NCBI RefSeq assembly: GCF_001887595.1 | Contig: NZ_CP017480.1 | Span: 1,302,001-1,366,000 of the forward strand | Direction: 5' to 3' | Source of the DNA: Luteibacter rhizovicinus DSM 16549 | Lineage (GTDB): Bacteria; Pseudomonadota; Gammaproteobacteria; Xanthomonadales; Rhodanobacteraceae | DNA: 64,000 bases | Part shown: positions 1 to 9,355 of the stretch, in pieces | Layout: the number at the start of each line of letters is the position of its first letter | How positions within the stretch are numbered: the first letter of the stretch is position 1 | Made by a program: the position numbers and the translations under genes | Notes under the pieces: generated by a model | What the model was told of the DNA's origin: nothing | The model's database searches: none | Seen by the model: the letters and a program-made list of their open reading frames with translations, nothing else

Positions 1-996
1 GTCGAGGCCGTGCGCGAATTGCGCCGCCCGCGGCTCGCTGGCCTGGTCAATGCGGTATTGCGGCGTTGGCAGCGCGAGCGCGAGACGCTCAATGTCGCTC
101 TGGATGCCACACCGGCGACGCGACATGCGCATCCGGCCTGGCTTGCCGCCGTGATCGCCCGCGACTGGCCCGGACAGGCGGAGGCGATCATGGCTGCGTC
201 CAACGTGGAACCGCCGCTCATGCTTCGCGTCAATCGCAACCGTGCGACCCGCGAAGACGTCGTCGAGCGCCTGACAGGCGCTGACCAGGCCGTCGAGCTT
301 CATCCCTGGCTCGCCGATGGCCTGGTGCTGCCACACAGCACCGATGTCACCCGGCTGCCCGGCTTTGCCCAGGGCGACTTCGCGGTTCAGGACGGCGCTG
401 CCCAGGTACCTGCGGATCTCCTCGGCCTCGCCAACGGCCAGCGTGTGCTCGATGCCTGCGCCGCGCCCGGCGGCAAGGCCTGCCATGCGCTGGAGCGGGC
501 CAATGTGCACCTGGTCGCCGTGGAGTCCGAAGCCAAACGGATCCCGCGCATTCGCCAGAATCTCGAACGCCTCGGCCTGCGGGCGACGGTCGTCACCGGC
601 GACGCCGGCGACGCGTCCGGCTGGTGGGATGGCAAGGCGTTCGACCGGGTCATGATCGATGCCCCCTGCTCGGCGACGGGCGTGATCCGGCGTCGACCGG
701 ACGTTCGCCTGCACCGACGCGAGGCCGACATCCCTGCGCTGATCGCGCAGCAGGCACGCATTCTGGCCGCGTGCTGGGAACTGCTCGCCCCGGGCGGCAG
801 CCTGCTGTATGTCACCTGCTCGATCCTCCGGGCAGAAAACGAAGGTGTCGTCGGTGCCTTCGTCGCCGAACGTGCCGATGTGGACCTCGTACCCCTTTCA
901 TTGCCCGTGGGTCAGGCAGCCGGCATCGGCTGGCAGATCCTTCCTGGCGAGGGCGACCTCGACGGCATGTACTACGCGTTGCTGCGCAAGCGGTGA
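1..996 (+). CDS. rsmB: 16S rRNA m5C967 methyltransferase RsmB, C-terminal part (5' end outside window)
   Basis: This reading frame is already open at base 1, so the gene starts upstream; 331 residues remain of a family usually about 430 long. It begins near the end of the NusB-like RNA-binding domain and continues into the Rossmann methyltransferase domain. Visible motifs are the SAM-binding loop LDACAAPGGKACH (about residue 150), motif IV DAPCSATGVIRRRPD with its cysteine (about 220), and motif VI TCSILRAENEG with the catalytic cysteine (about 272). The family methylates C967 of 16S rRNA using S-adenosylmethionine. It ends 35 bp before the next gene on the same strand. An internal ATG/GTG could be mistaken for the start, but the preceding residues also match the family. 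Confidence 0.93.
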   Translation, partial: VEAVRELRRPRLAGLVNAVLRRWQRERETLNVALDATPATRHAHPAWLAAVIARDWPGQAEAIMAASNVEPPLMLRVNRNRATREDVVERLTGADQAVELHPWLADGLVLPHSTDVTRLPGFAQGDFAVQDGAAQVPADLLGLANGQRVLDACAAPGGKACHALERANVHLVAVESEAKRIPRIRQNLERLGLRATVVTGDAGDASGWWDGKAFDRVMIDAPCSATGVIRRRPDVRLHRREADIPALIAQQARILAACWELLAPGGSLLYVTCSILRAENEGVVGAFVAERADVDLVPLSLPVGQAAGIGWQILPGEGDLDGMYYALLRKR

Positions 997-1031
997 TGTA
1001 ACATCTGAGCCAATTCGCATGGAAGTTATGC

Positions 1032-2306
1032 ATGACCGCAGCCACTCCGGCCGCTGATCCCACACGTTCCTGGCGAGCGCTTCTGCTCAGTGCGCTCGTG
1101 GCGATCATCCCGATTGCCGTGTCCGTTCCCTGGAAGGCCAAGGCGCTGCCGATCCTGGCGCTGGTGATCACCGGCGCCGTCATGCTGTTCACGCGCGCGG
1201 AAACCCGCCTGCGCTACCGGATCGCCTGGGCGATCGTGACCATCTGCGTGCTGCGTTTCGCCTACGCGGTGTTCAATATCGCCTTCCACCGCCTGGGCTG
1301 GAACGAACTCGATCTTCCCGCCCAGACGCTGGTATTCCTCGTCACGGCGGCGGCCTTCACCGGACGACTTCACTGGCGTGCCATCTGGACCTTCTTCGCG
1401 GTCACCACCCTCATTCTCGGTGGCTCCTGCATCGTCCAGCGCCACGTGTTGGGAGTGGACCGGGCCTATGGAATCAACGGGGGCGACTGGAGCGCGATCG
1501 AGTTCACGATGGTCACGCTGTGCATGACCCTGTTCTCGATCATCCGACTGATCCAGCCACGCATTACCCTGGGCGAGCGCTGGCTGCACGGCATCGCCGT
1601 CGCCATCGGCGCCTACGGCGCCATCCTGACGCACAGCCGCGGCCCCATGCTGGCCTTCCTGCCGGCCCTGCTCATCGTCATCGCGGTGCACATCCGCCGT
1701 ACGCGCCAATGGCGTGGCGCCCTGGTCTTCGTGGGCGTGCTCGTCGTCGGCGTCGTGACCGCCACGACCGCCCTCGACCACGAGGTGGTGCGGCGCTTCA
1801 GCGAGGTCAGCGGCGAGATGTCCACCTTCAGCAAGGACAACTCGGCCGGTCCGGTGCGCGAGCGCATGGCTATGTGGCAATCCGCCTGGGCGGCCTTCCG
1901 TGAGCACCCCCTCGTCGGCGTCGGCGTGGACCAGTTCGGCACGTACACGCGCGCCAGGGTCGCGACTGGCGAGGCGAGCGAATCGATCGCCAAGTACGAT
2001 CATCCGCATAACGAGTACCTCGAGGCGGCCGCGACCGGTGGCGTGCCGGCGCTTCTCATCGTGCTTCTGTTGTTCGCCTTGCCAGCGATCCACTTCGTCC
2101 GGCGCCTGGACGATCGCGACGAATGGACGTCCACGCTCGCCACCGCGGGGCTCGCCGTCATCACGATGTACGTTCTGTCGGCCATGACCGACAACGTGTT
2201 CTATCGCGCCATGCCGCATTCGTTCTTCCTCTTTCTAGTGCTCGGCTTCGTCATGGCCACCGCCTTGCCGCCGGCGGATCGGCGCGACGCGCTCGCGGAC
2301 GCCTGA
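1032..2306 (+). CDS. O-antigen ligase / polymerase family membrane protein (Wzy_C)
   Basis: A 424-residue polytopic inner-membrane protein with about ten hydrophobic segments and a large periplasmic loop in the second half, the layout of the WaaL/Wzy superfamily. The Wzy_C-type region includes HSRGPMLAFLP (about residue 198) and, after the loop, DHPHNEYLEAAATGGVPAL (about 323); the conserved arginine and histidine lie in these blocks. The family ligates or polymerises undecaprenyl-linked glycans on the periplasmic face. It sits two bases ahead of a glycosyltransferase gene, consistent with LPS or exopolysaccharide assembly. Ligase and polymerase cannot be told apart from sequence alone. Confidence 0.85.
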   Translation: MTAATPAADPTRSWRALLLSALVAIIPIAVSVPWKAKALPILALVITGAVMLFTRAETRLRYRIAWAIVTICVLRFAYAVFNIAFHRLGWNELDLPAQTLVFLVTAAAFTGRLHWRAIWTFFAVTTLILGGSCIVQRHVLGVDRAYGINGGDWSAIEFTMVTLCMTLFSIIRLIQPRITLGERWLHGIAVAIGAYGAILTHSRGPMLAFLPALLIVIAVHIRRTRQWRGALVFVGVLVVGVVTATTALDHEVVRRFSEVSGEMSTFSKDNSAGPVRERMAMWQSAWAAFREHPLVGVGVDQFGTYTRARVATGEASESIAKYDHPHNEYLEAAATGGVPALLIVLLLFALPAIHFVRRLDDRDEWTSTLATAGLAVITMYVLSAMTDNVFYRAMPHSFFLFLVLGFVMATALPPADRRDALADA

Positions 2307-2308
2307 TC

Positions 2309-3277
2309 GTGCGCATCCACCTGCTCGCCTGGGACAACCAGCGCGGCCTCTCGCACGACATCCGTGTGGTGGAAGATGCGCTGCGCGAACTCGGGCACGA
2401 GGTCACGGTGTCCCGGTTAGGTTCGCGCCGGCATGACGGTGCCTGGAAGCTACGCGGCATGCGCCTGCGCATGTGGCTCGGTGCGCCGCGTTTCGACATC
2501 AACCTTTCGCTCGAACATGTGCGTCCGGCGAGCTTCGGGCTGGCGCGACGCAACCTGCTCATGCCCAACCCGGAATGGGTGTCCGCGCGCGGCCAGCGCT
2601 ATCTCGGTCGCTATGACGCCCTGCTGACCAAGACCCATGAGGCGACCCGGATCTTCAGCGCCCTCGGCCTGCGCGCGAGCGAAGTCGGCTTTCGCAGCCG
2701 CGACCGTTACGACGCCAGCGTGCCGCGCGACCCCAGTGGGTTTCTCCATGCCGCCGGATCGAGCCAGCTGAAAGGCACCGCGCGGCTGATCGCGGTGTGG
2801 AAGCGTCACCCCGAGTGGCCCACGCTCACCGTGCTTCGCGGCGGCCCCACGGCGGACGACGAAGGCGGCGCGACCAACCTGCGCATCGTGCGCGAGCACC
2901 TGCCGGATGCCGAAGTGCGCCGGCTGCAGAACGCCTGCGCCTTCCACCTCTGCCTGTCGCAGACGGAAGGCTGGGGGCACTACCTGGTGGAGGCGATGAG
3001 CTGCGCCGCGGTCGTGCTGAGCTGTGACGGCGCGCCGATGAACCAGATGATCGACGCCAGCCGCGGCTTGCCCGTGCGGGCATCGGAGGGCGGGCCCTTC
3101 CATCTCGCGCGCACCTGGCGGTTCGACGAATCCGCGCTCGAGGAGGCCGTGGCGCGTGCGATCACCATGCCGGCCGCCGAGCGGGAAACGCTCGGCCACA
3201 ACGCGCGGCGCTGGTACCTCGACAACGAGGCGAGCTTCACGACGCGCCTGGGCGCGGCGCTGGACGCCCTAGGCTGA
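2309..3277 (+). CDS. Glycosyltransferase, GT4/GT1-like
   Basis: 322 residues when started at the GTG at 2309, two bases after the upstream stop; the longer in-frame extension would run through the membrane-protein gene. The N-terminus (MRIHLLAWDNQRGLSHDI) is the start of a GT-B fold, and the C-terminal half carries the E-x7-E type nucleotide-sugar motif EGWGHYLVEAMSC (about residues 220-232). It probably transfers a sugar in the cytoplasm during LPS core or O-chain synthesis, coupled to the preceding ligase-like gene. Its last nine bases overlap the end of the convergent gene on the minus strand. Donor and acceptor cannot be inferred. Confidence 0.82.
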   Translation: MRIHLLAWDNQRGLSHDIRVVEDALRELGHEVTVSRLGSRRHDGAWKLRGMRLRMWLGAPRFDINLSLEHVRPASFGLARRNLLMPNPEWVSARGQRYLGRYDALLTKTHEATRIFSALGLRASEVGFRSRDRYDASVPRDPSGFLHAAGSSQLKGTARLIAVWKRHPEWPTLTVLRGGPTADDEGGATNLRIVREHLPDAEVRRLQNACAFHLCLSQTEGWGHYLVEAMSCAAVVLSCDGAPMNQMIDASRGLPVRASEGGPFHLARTWRFDESALEEAVARAITMPAAERETLGHNARRWYLDNEASFTTRLGAALDALG

Positions 3278-4099
3278 GGCCGGGCGCTCGTCCAACGGCG
3301 GCGTGAAGAACTCCGCCAGATGCTGATCCACACCAAACTCGCAACGAACCAGGCCCAACCGACGCGTTTCGTCGAGGATGCGGTCGTTCGGATTGTCGAC
3401 GACATTCTTCCGGGTACGGTGATAGAGGTGGGTGGCGAGCGCACTGAAGCGCAGGTCGCGGCGGAGCAGCCCGGCATGGAAAGCACGCGTGACCATTTCG
3501 GTATCCTCGCGACCCCAACCCGTCATGCCCTCGTTGAAGCCGTTCAGCGCGAGCAGGTCCTCGCGCCAGAAACCCATGTTGCAACTCTTGATGCCGCGCG
3601 TCTTCTGGCTGGGCTTCGCATACCAGCGCGCCAGCGAGGGTATGCGCAGGGTGTGACGGCGACGTTCGATCCCCGGCGTGAAAAAACTGGCGCGGACCGA
3701 GCCGTCGGCGAGCATGCGGCGGGTCAGCGCTTCGTCGCTGAGCACGCGTGAGCCCTGCACGTAGCAACCGCGGGTCGCGAACGCCTCGTGGTCGGCGACG
3801 AAATGGGGTTCGGCCACCATGTCGCCATCCAGGATGATGACGTAGTCGCCCGTGGCGGCAGCGATCGCACGATTGCGCGCGCGACTCATCCGTGCCCCGT
3901 CGTCGGGCTGCCAGAGGTGAACCAGGCGCACGGGGAAGGTCGCGGCCACCCGTTCGATGACACGGCGCGTCTCCCCGGTCGAGCCGTCGTCGGTGACGAT
4001 GACCTCGTCGGGCAGACGGGTCTGCCGGGCCAGCGACTCGAGCACGCGCTCGAGGGCGGCGGGCCAGTTGTACGTGATGATGGCGACGGTGATGCGCAT
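3269..4099 (-). CDS. Family 2 glycosyltransferase with galactosyltransferase-type C-terminal region
   Basis: 276 residues on the minus strand, converging on the GT4 gene. The GT-A fold is clear: an N-terminal VAIITYNWPAALERVL, DDGST near residue 37, the metal-binding DGDM near residue 95, and a GWGREDTEMVTRAF block near residue 190 typical of the Glyco_transf_7C extension. The family transfers sugars from nucleotide donors. The isolated orientation between two plus-strand glycan genes means it has its own promoter in the 4100-4173 spacer, which it shares divergently with the next gene. Substrate unknown. Confidence 0.85.
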   Translation of the reverse strand: MRITVAIITYNWPAALERVLESLARQTRLPDEVIVTDDGSTGETRRVIERVAATFPVRLVHLWQPDDGARMSRARNRAIAAATGDYVIILDGDMVAEPHFVADHEAFATRGCYVQGSRVLSDEALTRRMLADGSVRASFFTPGIERRRHTLRIPSLARWYAKPSQKTRGIKSCNMGFWREDLLALNGFNEGMTGWGREDTEMVTRAFHAGLLRRDLRFSALATHLYHRTRKNVVDNPNDRILDETRRLGLVRCEFGVDQHLAEFFTPPLDERPASA

Positions 4100-4173
4100 G
4101 GGGGCGAAGGATAACGGGAACGCCTTAACCTTGCCGGTCCGGGCCCACGGGCCGATTCGGTTAGACTTTCCCG

Positions 4174-5007
4174 ATGGCGAGCCTCCCCCTGACCCTTGTA
4201 GTGATCACCTATAACGAGGCGCATACGATCGCCCGCTGCCTCGACAGCGTGCCGTTCGCGACCGAGAAAGTGGTGATCGACAGTGGCAGCACCGACGACA
4301 CGGTGGCGATCGCGCAGGCGCACGGCGCGCGCGTGGTTCACCAGGACTGGCTGGGCTTCGGTCCGCAACGCAACTTCGCCACCACCCAGGCCAGCCACGA
4401 CTGGCTGATCGCCCTGGACGCCGACGAATTCCTTTCGCCGGAACTCGCCGCCGAGCTGGAAGCGGCCTTGCCGTCGATCCAGGCCAGCCCGGACGCCGCC
4501 GTGTTCCTGCGCCGCCGCACCATCTACATGGGCGCACCGATGCGCTGGTACCGGCCGTCGGTCGGCGAGAAGATGGCCCGGCTGTGGCACCGCGACCGCG
4601 CGCGCTGGACCGATGCACGCGTGCATGAATCGCTGCGTTTCGATGGCGCCGCGCGGACGCTTCGCGCTCCCTTCGACCACGTGAACAACCCCAGCCTGGT
4701 CGAGAAGCAGCTGAAGGTGTTGCGCTATTCCGAATTGAAATGCCGGGACTGGTACGACAAGGGCAAGTCGCCACGCATGTGGCAGACGCCGTTCGTCTTC
4801 CTGCTCGCTTTCATCAAGGATTACGTCTTCCGCCTGGCCATGCTCGATGGCTGGCGCGGCTTCATCATCGCCCAGACCGCGGCCAGCTACGCCGTCTACA
4901 AACGCATGCGTTACTACGAAATGCAGCACAACCCTGCCTCGCGCGAGTCCGCCGCCACGGCCCTGCACCGTCACGGCCTGGACCGTGGCTCGGAAACCTC
5001 CTCATGA
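4174..5007 (+). CDS. Family 2 glycosyltransferase, WaaE/KdtX-like (LPS core)
   Basis: 277 residues with the compact single-domain layout of the WaaE/KdtX group: VVITYNEAHTIARCL at the N-terminus, DSGSTDDT near residue 35, ALDADEFLSPEL near 72 and a WHRDRARW.DARVHE block near 140. Members add glucose or a related sugar to the inner LPS core. The C-terminus carries a hydrophobic, membrane-associating stretch. The stop overlaps the start of the next gene (ATGA), so the two are translated together. Family assignment is firm; the exact sugar is not. Confidence 0.85.
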   Translation: MASLPLTLVVITYNEAHTIARCLDSVPFATEKVVIDSGSTDDTVAIAQAHGARVVHQDWLGFGPQRNFATTQASHDWLIALDADEFLSPELAAELEAALPSIQASPDAAVFLRRRTIYMGAPMRWYRPSVGEKMARLWHRDRARWTDARVHESLRFDGAARTLRAPFDHVNNPSLVEKQLKVLRYSELKCRDWYDKGKSPRMWQTPFVFLLAFIKDYVFRLAMLDGWRGFIIAQTAASYAVYKRMRYYEMQHNPASRESAATALHRHGLDRGSETSS

Positions 5008-6035
5008 AGAAGCACTACCTCCTCTACGGTTCGGAGCGCTATGCGCTGGCCATCCTGCGCCCGCTGCAGGACGCGATCCGCGCACGCGGCGACGAGGCGG
5101 CGTGGTTCTTCGACGGTCCCGGTGGCGAAGACCTCGTGGCCGGCGAGACATGGCTGCGCACGACCGAGGAAGTGCGTCATTTCAACCCCATTGCGGTGGT
5201 GACCTCGAGCAACGCCGTGCCGCATTTCTTTCCTGGCGTGAAGGTCGAAACCTTCCACGGTTTCAATGCAGGCAAGCCTCGGCACATCTATATCCGCGGC
5301 TTTTTCGATCTCTATTGCACCACCGGCCCGAAGGACACCAAGGCGTTCGGCGAGATCGCCGCGCAGATGGGCCACTTCGCGGTGAAGGAAACCGGCTGGC
5401 CCAAGCTCGATCCCTTCATGGGCGAGATGGGTGCGCGGCCGGTGCCGCCGGTGCGCCAGCCGCCGGTGATCCTCTACCACTCCACGTTTTCGCCCTCGTG
5501 GAGCGCCGCGGAGATTCTTTACGACAAGGTTCGCGAGCTGTCGCGCGACGGCCGCTACCGCTTCATCGTCACCTTCCACCCGAAGATGAACCCGGAAACC
5601 ACGGCCAAGTACCGCGCCCTGGCCAACGAGCACCTGCGCTTCGCAGACGACGACAACATCCTCGACCTCTTCGGCCAGGTCGACATGATGTGCTCGGATA
5701 CCTCGTCGGCGCTGAGCGAATTCCTGCTCACGGGCAAGCCGGTCGTGACCTTCAAGAACCGGGCGGCCGGCCCGCAGCTGATCGATATCGACGACCCGGC
5801 GCAGTTCGAGCCGGCCATCGAGCGCGCCCTGGCCCGTTCACCGGAACTGATGAAGGCGATCGACGACTTCGGCAGCAGCATTCACCCCTACCGCGACGGC
5901 AAGTCCAGCGAACGGGTGCTCGATGCGATCGATCAATTCATTGCCGAAGGTGGGCGTAACCGGCGGCGCAAGCCCCTCAATCTGTGGCGCAAACTGAAGA
6001 TTCGACGACGCATCGGCTATTGGGGCCCGGCCTGA
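5004..6035 (+). CDS. CDP-glycerol:poly(glycerophosphate) glycerophosphotransferase-like protein
   Basis: 343 residues starting at the ATG at 5004 that overlaps the preceding stop by four bases; longer upstream extensions lie inside the WaaE-like gene. The C-terminal half matches the Glyphos_transf family: FIVTFHPKMNPETTAKY, DNILDLFGQVDMMCSDTSS and the donor-binding SEFLLTGKPVVTF. In Gram-positives the family builds teichoic acid; in Gram-negatives relatives decorate LPS or capsule with glycerol phosphate. Its co-translation with an LPS core transferase supports a role in the outer core. The actual donor is not shown by sequence. Confidence 0.75.
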   Translation: MKKHYLLYGSERYALAILRPLQDAIRARGDEAAWFFDGPGGEDLVAGETWLRTTEEVRHFNPIAVVTSSNAVPHFFPGVKVETFHGFNAGKPRHIYIRGFFDLYCTTGPKDTKAFGEIAAQMGHFAVKETGWPKLDPFMGEMGARPVPPVRQPPVILYHSTFSPSWSAAEILYDKVRELSRDGRYRFIVTFHPKMNPETTAKYRALANEHLRFADDDNILDLFGQVDMMCSDTSSALSEFLLTGKPVVTFKNRAAGPQLIDIDDPAQFEPAIERALARSPELMKAIDDFGSSIHPYRDGKSSERVLDAIDQFIAEGGRNRRRKPLNLWRKLKIRRRIGYWGPA

Positions 6036-6132
6036 GGAGCCACGGCGTCTACGTTCTGGCGACGACCGGGGCGGTAGGAGTGGAGTAAGCCATTCCACCC
6101 ATCGTACGTTTAGAATTCATGATCCTTTAACG

Positions 6133-8091
6133 GTGACGACGCCCTTGTCCAATAGCGCCTATATCCGCTCGGAACACCTTCGTGCCCTCTGGCCGTGGCT
6201 GCCGCTGTGGTCAGTGATGGCCCTGCTCGCGATGTTCTCCCACGGCCCGATGCCGATGTTTTCCACGCGGACGCTCGCCGTGGCCTGGGAAATGTGGGCG
6301 CACGGCCATTGGCTGGTGCCGCACATCAATGGCGATCCGTACAGCGAGAAAGTGCCGCTGTTGTTCTGGATGATCCACGCCGGCTGGGCCGTGTTCGGCG
6401 TCAACGACGTCTGGCCACGCTTCCTCGAAGTGGCCTTCGGCGGCGTGCAGCTGGTCCTGGCCTCGGTCCTCGCCAGCCGGCTTTTCCCGACGCGTCCCTG
6501 GGTGGCCAAGGCCACGCCGTGGCTGCTGATGGCATTCGCCTACGCGTTCCTGTTCGGCCTGCAGATCATGTACGAGGTGCTCCTCGTCGTCTGGGTGTTG
6601 GCCGCTCTGCTTTGTCTCACCCCCACCGCCACTCGCGCCGAGCCGCGCTGGTGGCTGTTCGGCCTGATGGTCGGCCTCGGCCTGCTGACCAAGGGCCCGG
6701 TCATGGTGGTGCACGTCCTGTTCCCGTTCCTGCTCGGCCCGCTGTGGAACACCTGGGCGCGCGAGAACCGGGCGCGCTGGTACGGCTTCGGCCTGCTCGG
6801 CCTGCTGATCGGCTTCGCCATCCTGCTGGCCTGGGCGATTCCTGCCGGCCAGGCCGGTGGCGAGGCCTATCGTCAGCGCCTGTTCTTCACGCAGACCGCC
6901 GGTCGCGTGGTGTCCGAACGTACCCAGGGCCTGCAGAACCACGCGCGCCCTGCCTGGTATTACCTGGTCTTCCTGCCGGTGATCGTGTTTCCGCTCAGCG
7001 GCTGGCTACGCGGTATCGTCGCCTTGCCGATGACCCTGTTCCGCCGGCCCTGGCGTGCAGGCACCGGTGCGGCCCTCATCATCGCCGGCGCCGCCCTGCT
7101 CCTGTTGCTGATCTCGGCGGCCGGCGCGCACTTCAACGCGCATGTGGATCAGGCGCTGCTGGTGCTGGTGCTGGTGCCGCTGTTCGTGGCGCTGATGCGC
7201 CAGCCGCTCGAGTCCGGGCTGCAGTTCCTCGTCGTCTGGCTGCTGCCGGCCTTGCTGACGTTCTCGCTGATCGGCGGCAAGCAGCTCTACTACGTGTTGC
7301 CGGAGCTGGCTGGCGTGACCATGCTGGTGGCGGCCGCCGTGGCCGACCTGCGCGAACGCCATAAGGGGCTGGCCTCGAGCTACGCCCTCGGGACCTGGCC
7401 GCTCTCGCTCGGCGCCTTCCTGCTTGCCATCGTGTTGTTCGCCATGCCGTCGATCGTGCCGACGCACTTTCCCGACAACCTCTGGCTGACAGGGATGGCG
7501 CCGTTCTCGCGCTTCTTCGGTGTCATCTTCGTTGTCCTTGGTGCCCTGCTCCTGCTCCGCGGCCGCGGTGAAATGCGCCGGCTGGCCTTTGCCGGACTGA
7601 TCGGCACGGTGTCGCTCAATGCCTTGTTCACCCTCGGCCTCTGGTATCGCTACGACCTCGCACCGGCGTCGGCCTTCCTGGCCCAGGCCGACGCGGCCGG
7701 ACGGCCCATCGGCAACCTGGGCACCGAGTACAACGGCCAGTACCACTTCGCCGGGCGCCTGATGCACCCCATCGCGCGTCTCAACGAATTGACGGGCGCC
7801 GCCCCGCAGGCCGACGATGACGATGACGACACCACCGTCCACGACGGCGACAGCCTCGACGACTTCGCCCGGCACCATCCGGACGGCCTCGTGGTGTCGT
7901 ACGCCAAGCATCCACCGGCCAATGCCTTCCGCTTTGCGCGACTGATCCAGCCGTCGCGCACCGGATGGCTGATGATCTGGGACGCCCCCACGCTCAACGC
8001 GCTGCACATGGACCGCGTGCCGCCCGAGCCGAAGCAGCCCACCCTGCTGTACCCGCAGGACTACTGGCGCACGCGGACCGCGGTGCGATGA
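6133..8091 (+). CDS. ArnT-like GT39/GT83 family glycosyltransferase
   Basis: 652 residues from a GTG start. About twelve hydrophobic segments occupy the first 480 residues and a soluble C-terminal part follows, the layout of ArnT and other polyprenyl-phosphate-sugar-dependent transferases. The first periplasmic loop has DPYSEKVPLLFWM (about residue 74), the E..K.PLLFW block of the family. Members move 4-aminoarabinose or another sugar from undecaprenyl phosphate to lipid A or protein in the periplasm. Oddity: a run of six aspartates near residue 561. ArnT proper is usually about 550 residues, so this is a longer paralogue. It overlaps the next gene by four bases. Confidence 0.8.
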   Translation: MTTPLSNSAYIRSEHLRALWPWLPLWSVMALLAMFSHGPMPMFSTRTLAVAWEMWAHGHWLVPHINGDPYSEKVPLLFWMIHAGWAVFGVNDVWPRFLEVAFGGVQLVLASVLASRLFPTRPWVAKATPWLLMAFAYAFLFGLQIMYEVLLVVWVLAALLCLTPTATRAEPRWWLFGLMVGLGLLTKGPVMVVHVLFPFLLGPLWNTWARENRARWYGFGLLGLLIGFAILLAWAIPAGQAGGEAYRQRLFFTQTAGRVVSERTQGLQNHARPAWYYLVFLPVIVFPLSGWLRGIVALPMTLFRRPWRAGTGAALIIAGAALLLLLISAAGAHFNAHVDQALLVLVLVPLFVALMRQPLESGLQFLVVWLLPALLTFSLIGGKQLYYVLPELAGVTMLVAAAVADLRERHKGLASSYALGTWPLSLGAFLLAIVLFAMPSIVPTHFPDNLWLTGMAPFSRFFGVIFVVLGALLLLRGRGEMRRLAFAGLIGTVSLNALFTLGLWYRYDLAPASAFLAQADAAGRPIGNLGTEYNGQYHFAGRLMHPIARLNELTGAAPQADDDDDDTTVHDGDSLDDFARHHPDGLVVSYAKHPPANAFRFARLIQPSRTGWLMIWDAPTLNALHMDRVPPEPKQPTLLYPQDYWRTRTAVR

Positions 8092-8411
8092 CCGATCCCC
8101 TCGTCGAACGACTGCGCGCACAGATCGGCGGCGTTCGCGACGGGGCCTTGCTGCGTTTTTCCATCGGCAACGCACAGCTGGGCGACGGTCTTTATGCCGA
8201 AGCGGCCACGGCGTTCCGCGAGGCGCTCGGCTTCGACCCCGCCTACTCGGCGGCCTGGAAACTCCTGGGCAAGGCGCTGCTGGCGATGGATGACGAGCCC
8301 GGCGCCGCCGAGGCCTGGCGTCAGGGCATCGCCACGGCCACCGGTCGCGGCGACATGCAGGCGGCGAAGGAGATGACCGTCTTCCTCAACCGCCTTTCTC
8401 GGCGCGGTTGA
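8088..8411 (+). CDS. Small TPR-repeat protein
   Basis: 107 residues; the ATG at 8088 overlaps the preceding TGA, so translation is coupled to the ArnT-like gene. Two tetratricopeptide-type helix pairs are visible (GNAQLGDGLYAEAATAFREA and AAWKLLGKALLAMDDEPGAA), giving a short scaffold for protein-protein contacts. The end overlaps by 26 bases the convergent acyltransferase gene. The function is probably accessory to the membrane transferase; no enzyme motif is present. Confidence 0.75.
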   Translation: MTDPLVERLRAQIGGVRDGALLRFSIGNAQLGDGLYAEAATAFREALGFDPAYSAAWKLLGKALLAMDDEPGAAEAWRQGIATATGRGDMQAAKEMTVFLNRLSRRG

Positions 8412-9288
8412 TCCAGTACGGGTTGCGACCGGATGCGTTGAACCGCTTGTAGTGCCACTGGTACTGCTCGAACACGCGCTCCACGCACTGCTCCACGCCG
8501 CGATTGAGCGCGGCACAGGCCACATCGAGGTCAGCGTCGTCGATACCCTCGGGTGCCGGCAGGACATGAATGCGGAAACCGCCGCCGTCGGGCAACCGCT
8601 CGGCAAAGCTGAAGAGCACCGTCGCCCCCGTGCGTGCCGCCAGGCGCGGCAGGAGCACGCCGGTCAAGGCGTCCTCACCAAAAAAAGGGGCAAACACACC
8701 GTCGCCTTCGCGGGGCCGCTGGTCAGGCAGGATCCCGACCGTGCCGCCGGCGCCCAGGCGCTTGAACAGCGTGCGCACGCCCGCGCCCTCGGCGCGGACC
8801 TGCTCCGGCGCCAGCTTGCCGCGCACCTTGCGCAGCAGGCCTTCGATCGCCTGGATACGCGGCGGCCGATACAGGATGGCCATCGGCGTCTTGCTGCAGA
8901 GCCAGTAATTGAGCAACTCCCAGCAGCCGAGGTGGGGCGCGGCGACGATCACGCCCTTGCCCGAAGCCAGCGCGGCGTCGAACAGCTCGCCACCGACGAC
9001 CTCGCGAACCAGGCCGAGCGAGCGGTCGGCGCCGGCGCCCCAGATCGCCGCAACCTCGGTCACCGACTTGCCGGCTTCTTCCATCGTCCGCTGCAGCAGC
9101 GCCGCCCGCTCGGCCTCCGACAGCCCAGGCCGGGTGAGGCGCAGGTTGACGGCCGTGACGTGCGTGCTGTGCGAGCGGGCACGCAGCGCGCGCCGGCCGA
9201 GCCAGGCACCCACCGCATGGACCGTCCGCAGCGAAAAGAGACTGACCAGGCGGAGCAGGAGGTAAAGGAGGTAGATATCGGGACGCAT
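8386..9288 (-). CDS. Lipid A biosynthesis (lauroyl/myristoyl) acyltransferase, LpxL family
   Basis: 300 residues on the minus strand with an N-terminal hydrophobic anchor (IYLLYLLLRLVSLFSL). The LPLAT signature H-x4-E appears as APHLGCWELLNYW, followed by ILPDQRPREGDGVFAPFFG, which matches the second catalytic/binding block of LpxL/LpxM. The family adds a secondary acyl chain to lipid A from acyl-ACP at the inner membrane. Its placement beside LPS glycosyltransferases supports this. LpxL and LpxM-type chain specificity cannot be separated here. Confidence 0.88.
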   Translation of the reverse strand: MRPDIYLLYLLLRLVSLFSLRTVHAVGAWLGRRALRARSHSTHVTAVNLRLTRPGLSEAERAALLQRTMEEAGKSVTEVAAIWGAGADRSLGLVREVVGGELFDAALASGKGVIVAAPHLGCWELLNYWLCSKTPMAILYRPPRIQAIEGLLRKVRGKLAPEQVRAEGAGVRTLFKRLGAGGTVGILPDQRPREGDGVFAPFFGEDALTGVLLPRLAARTGATVLFSFAERLPDGGGFRIHVLPAPEGIDDADLDVACAALNRGVEQCVERVFEQYQWHYKRFNASGRNPYWINRAEKGG

Positions 9289-9355
9289 CCGGGGAAGTGT
9301 ACCGCCGGGTGCCGGCCTCCTTTAAGCTTGGCCGCCATCCGCCGTTAGACTATCC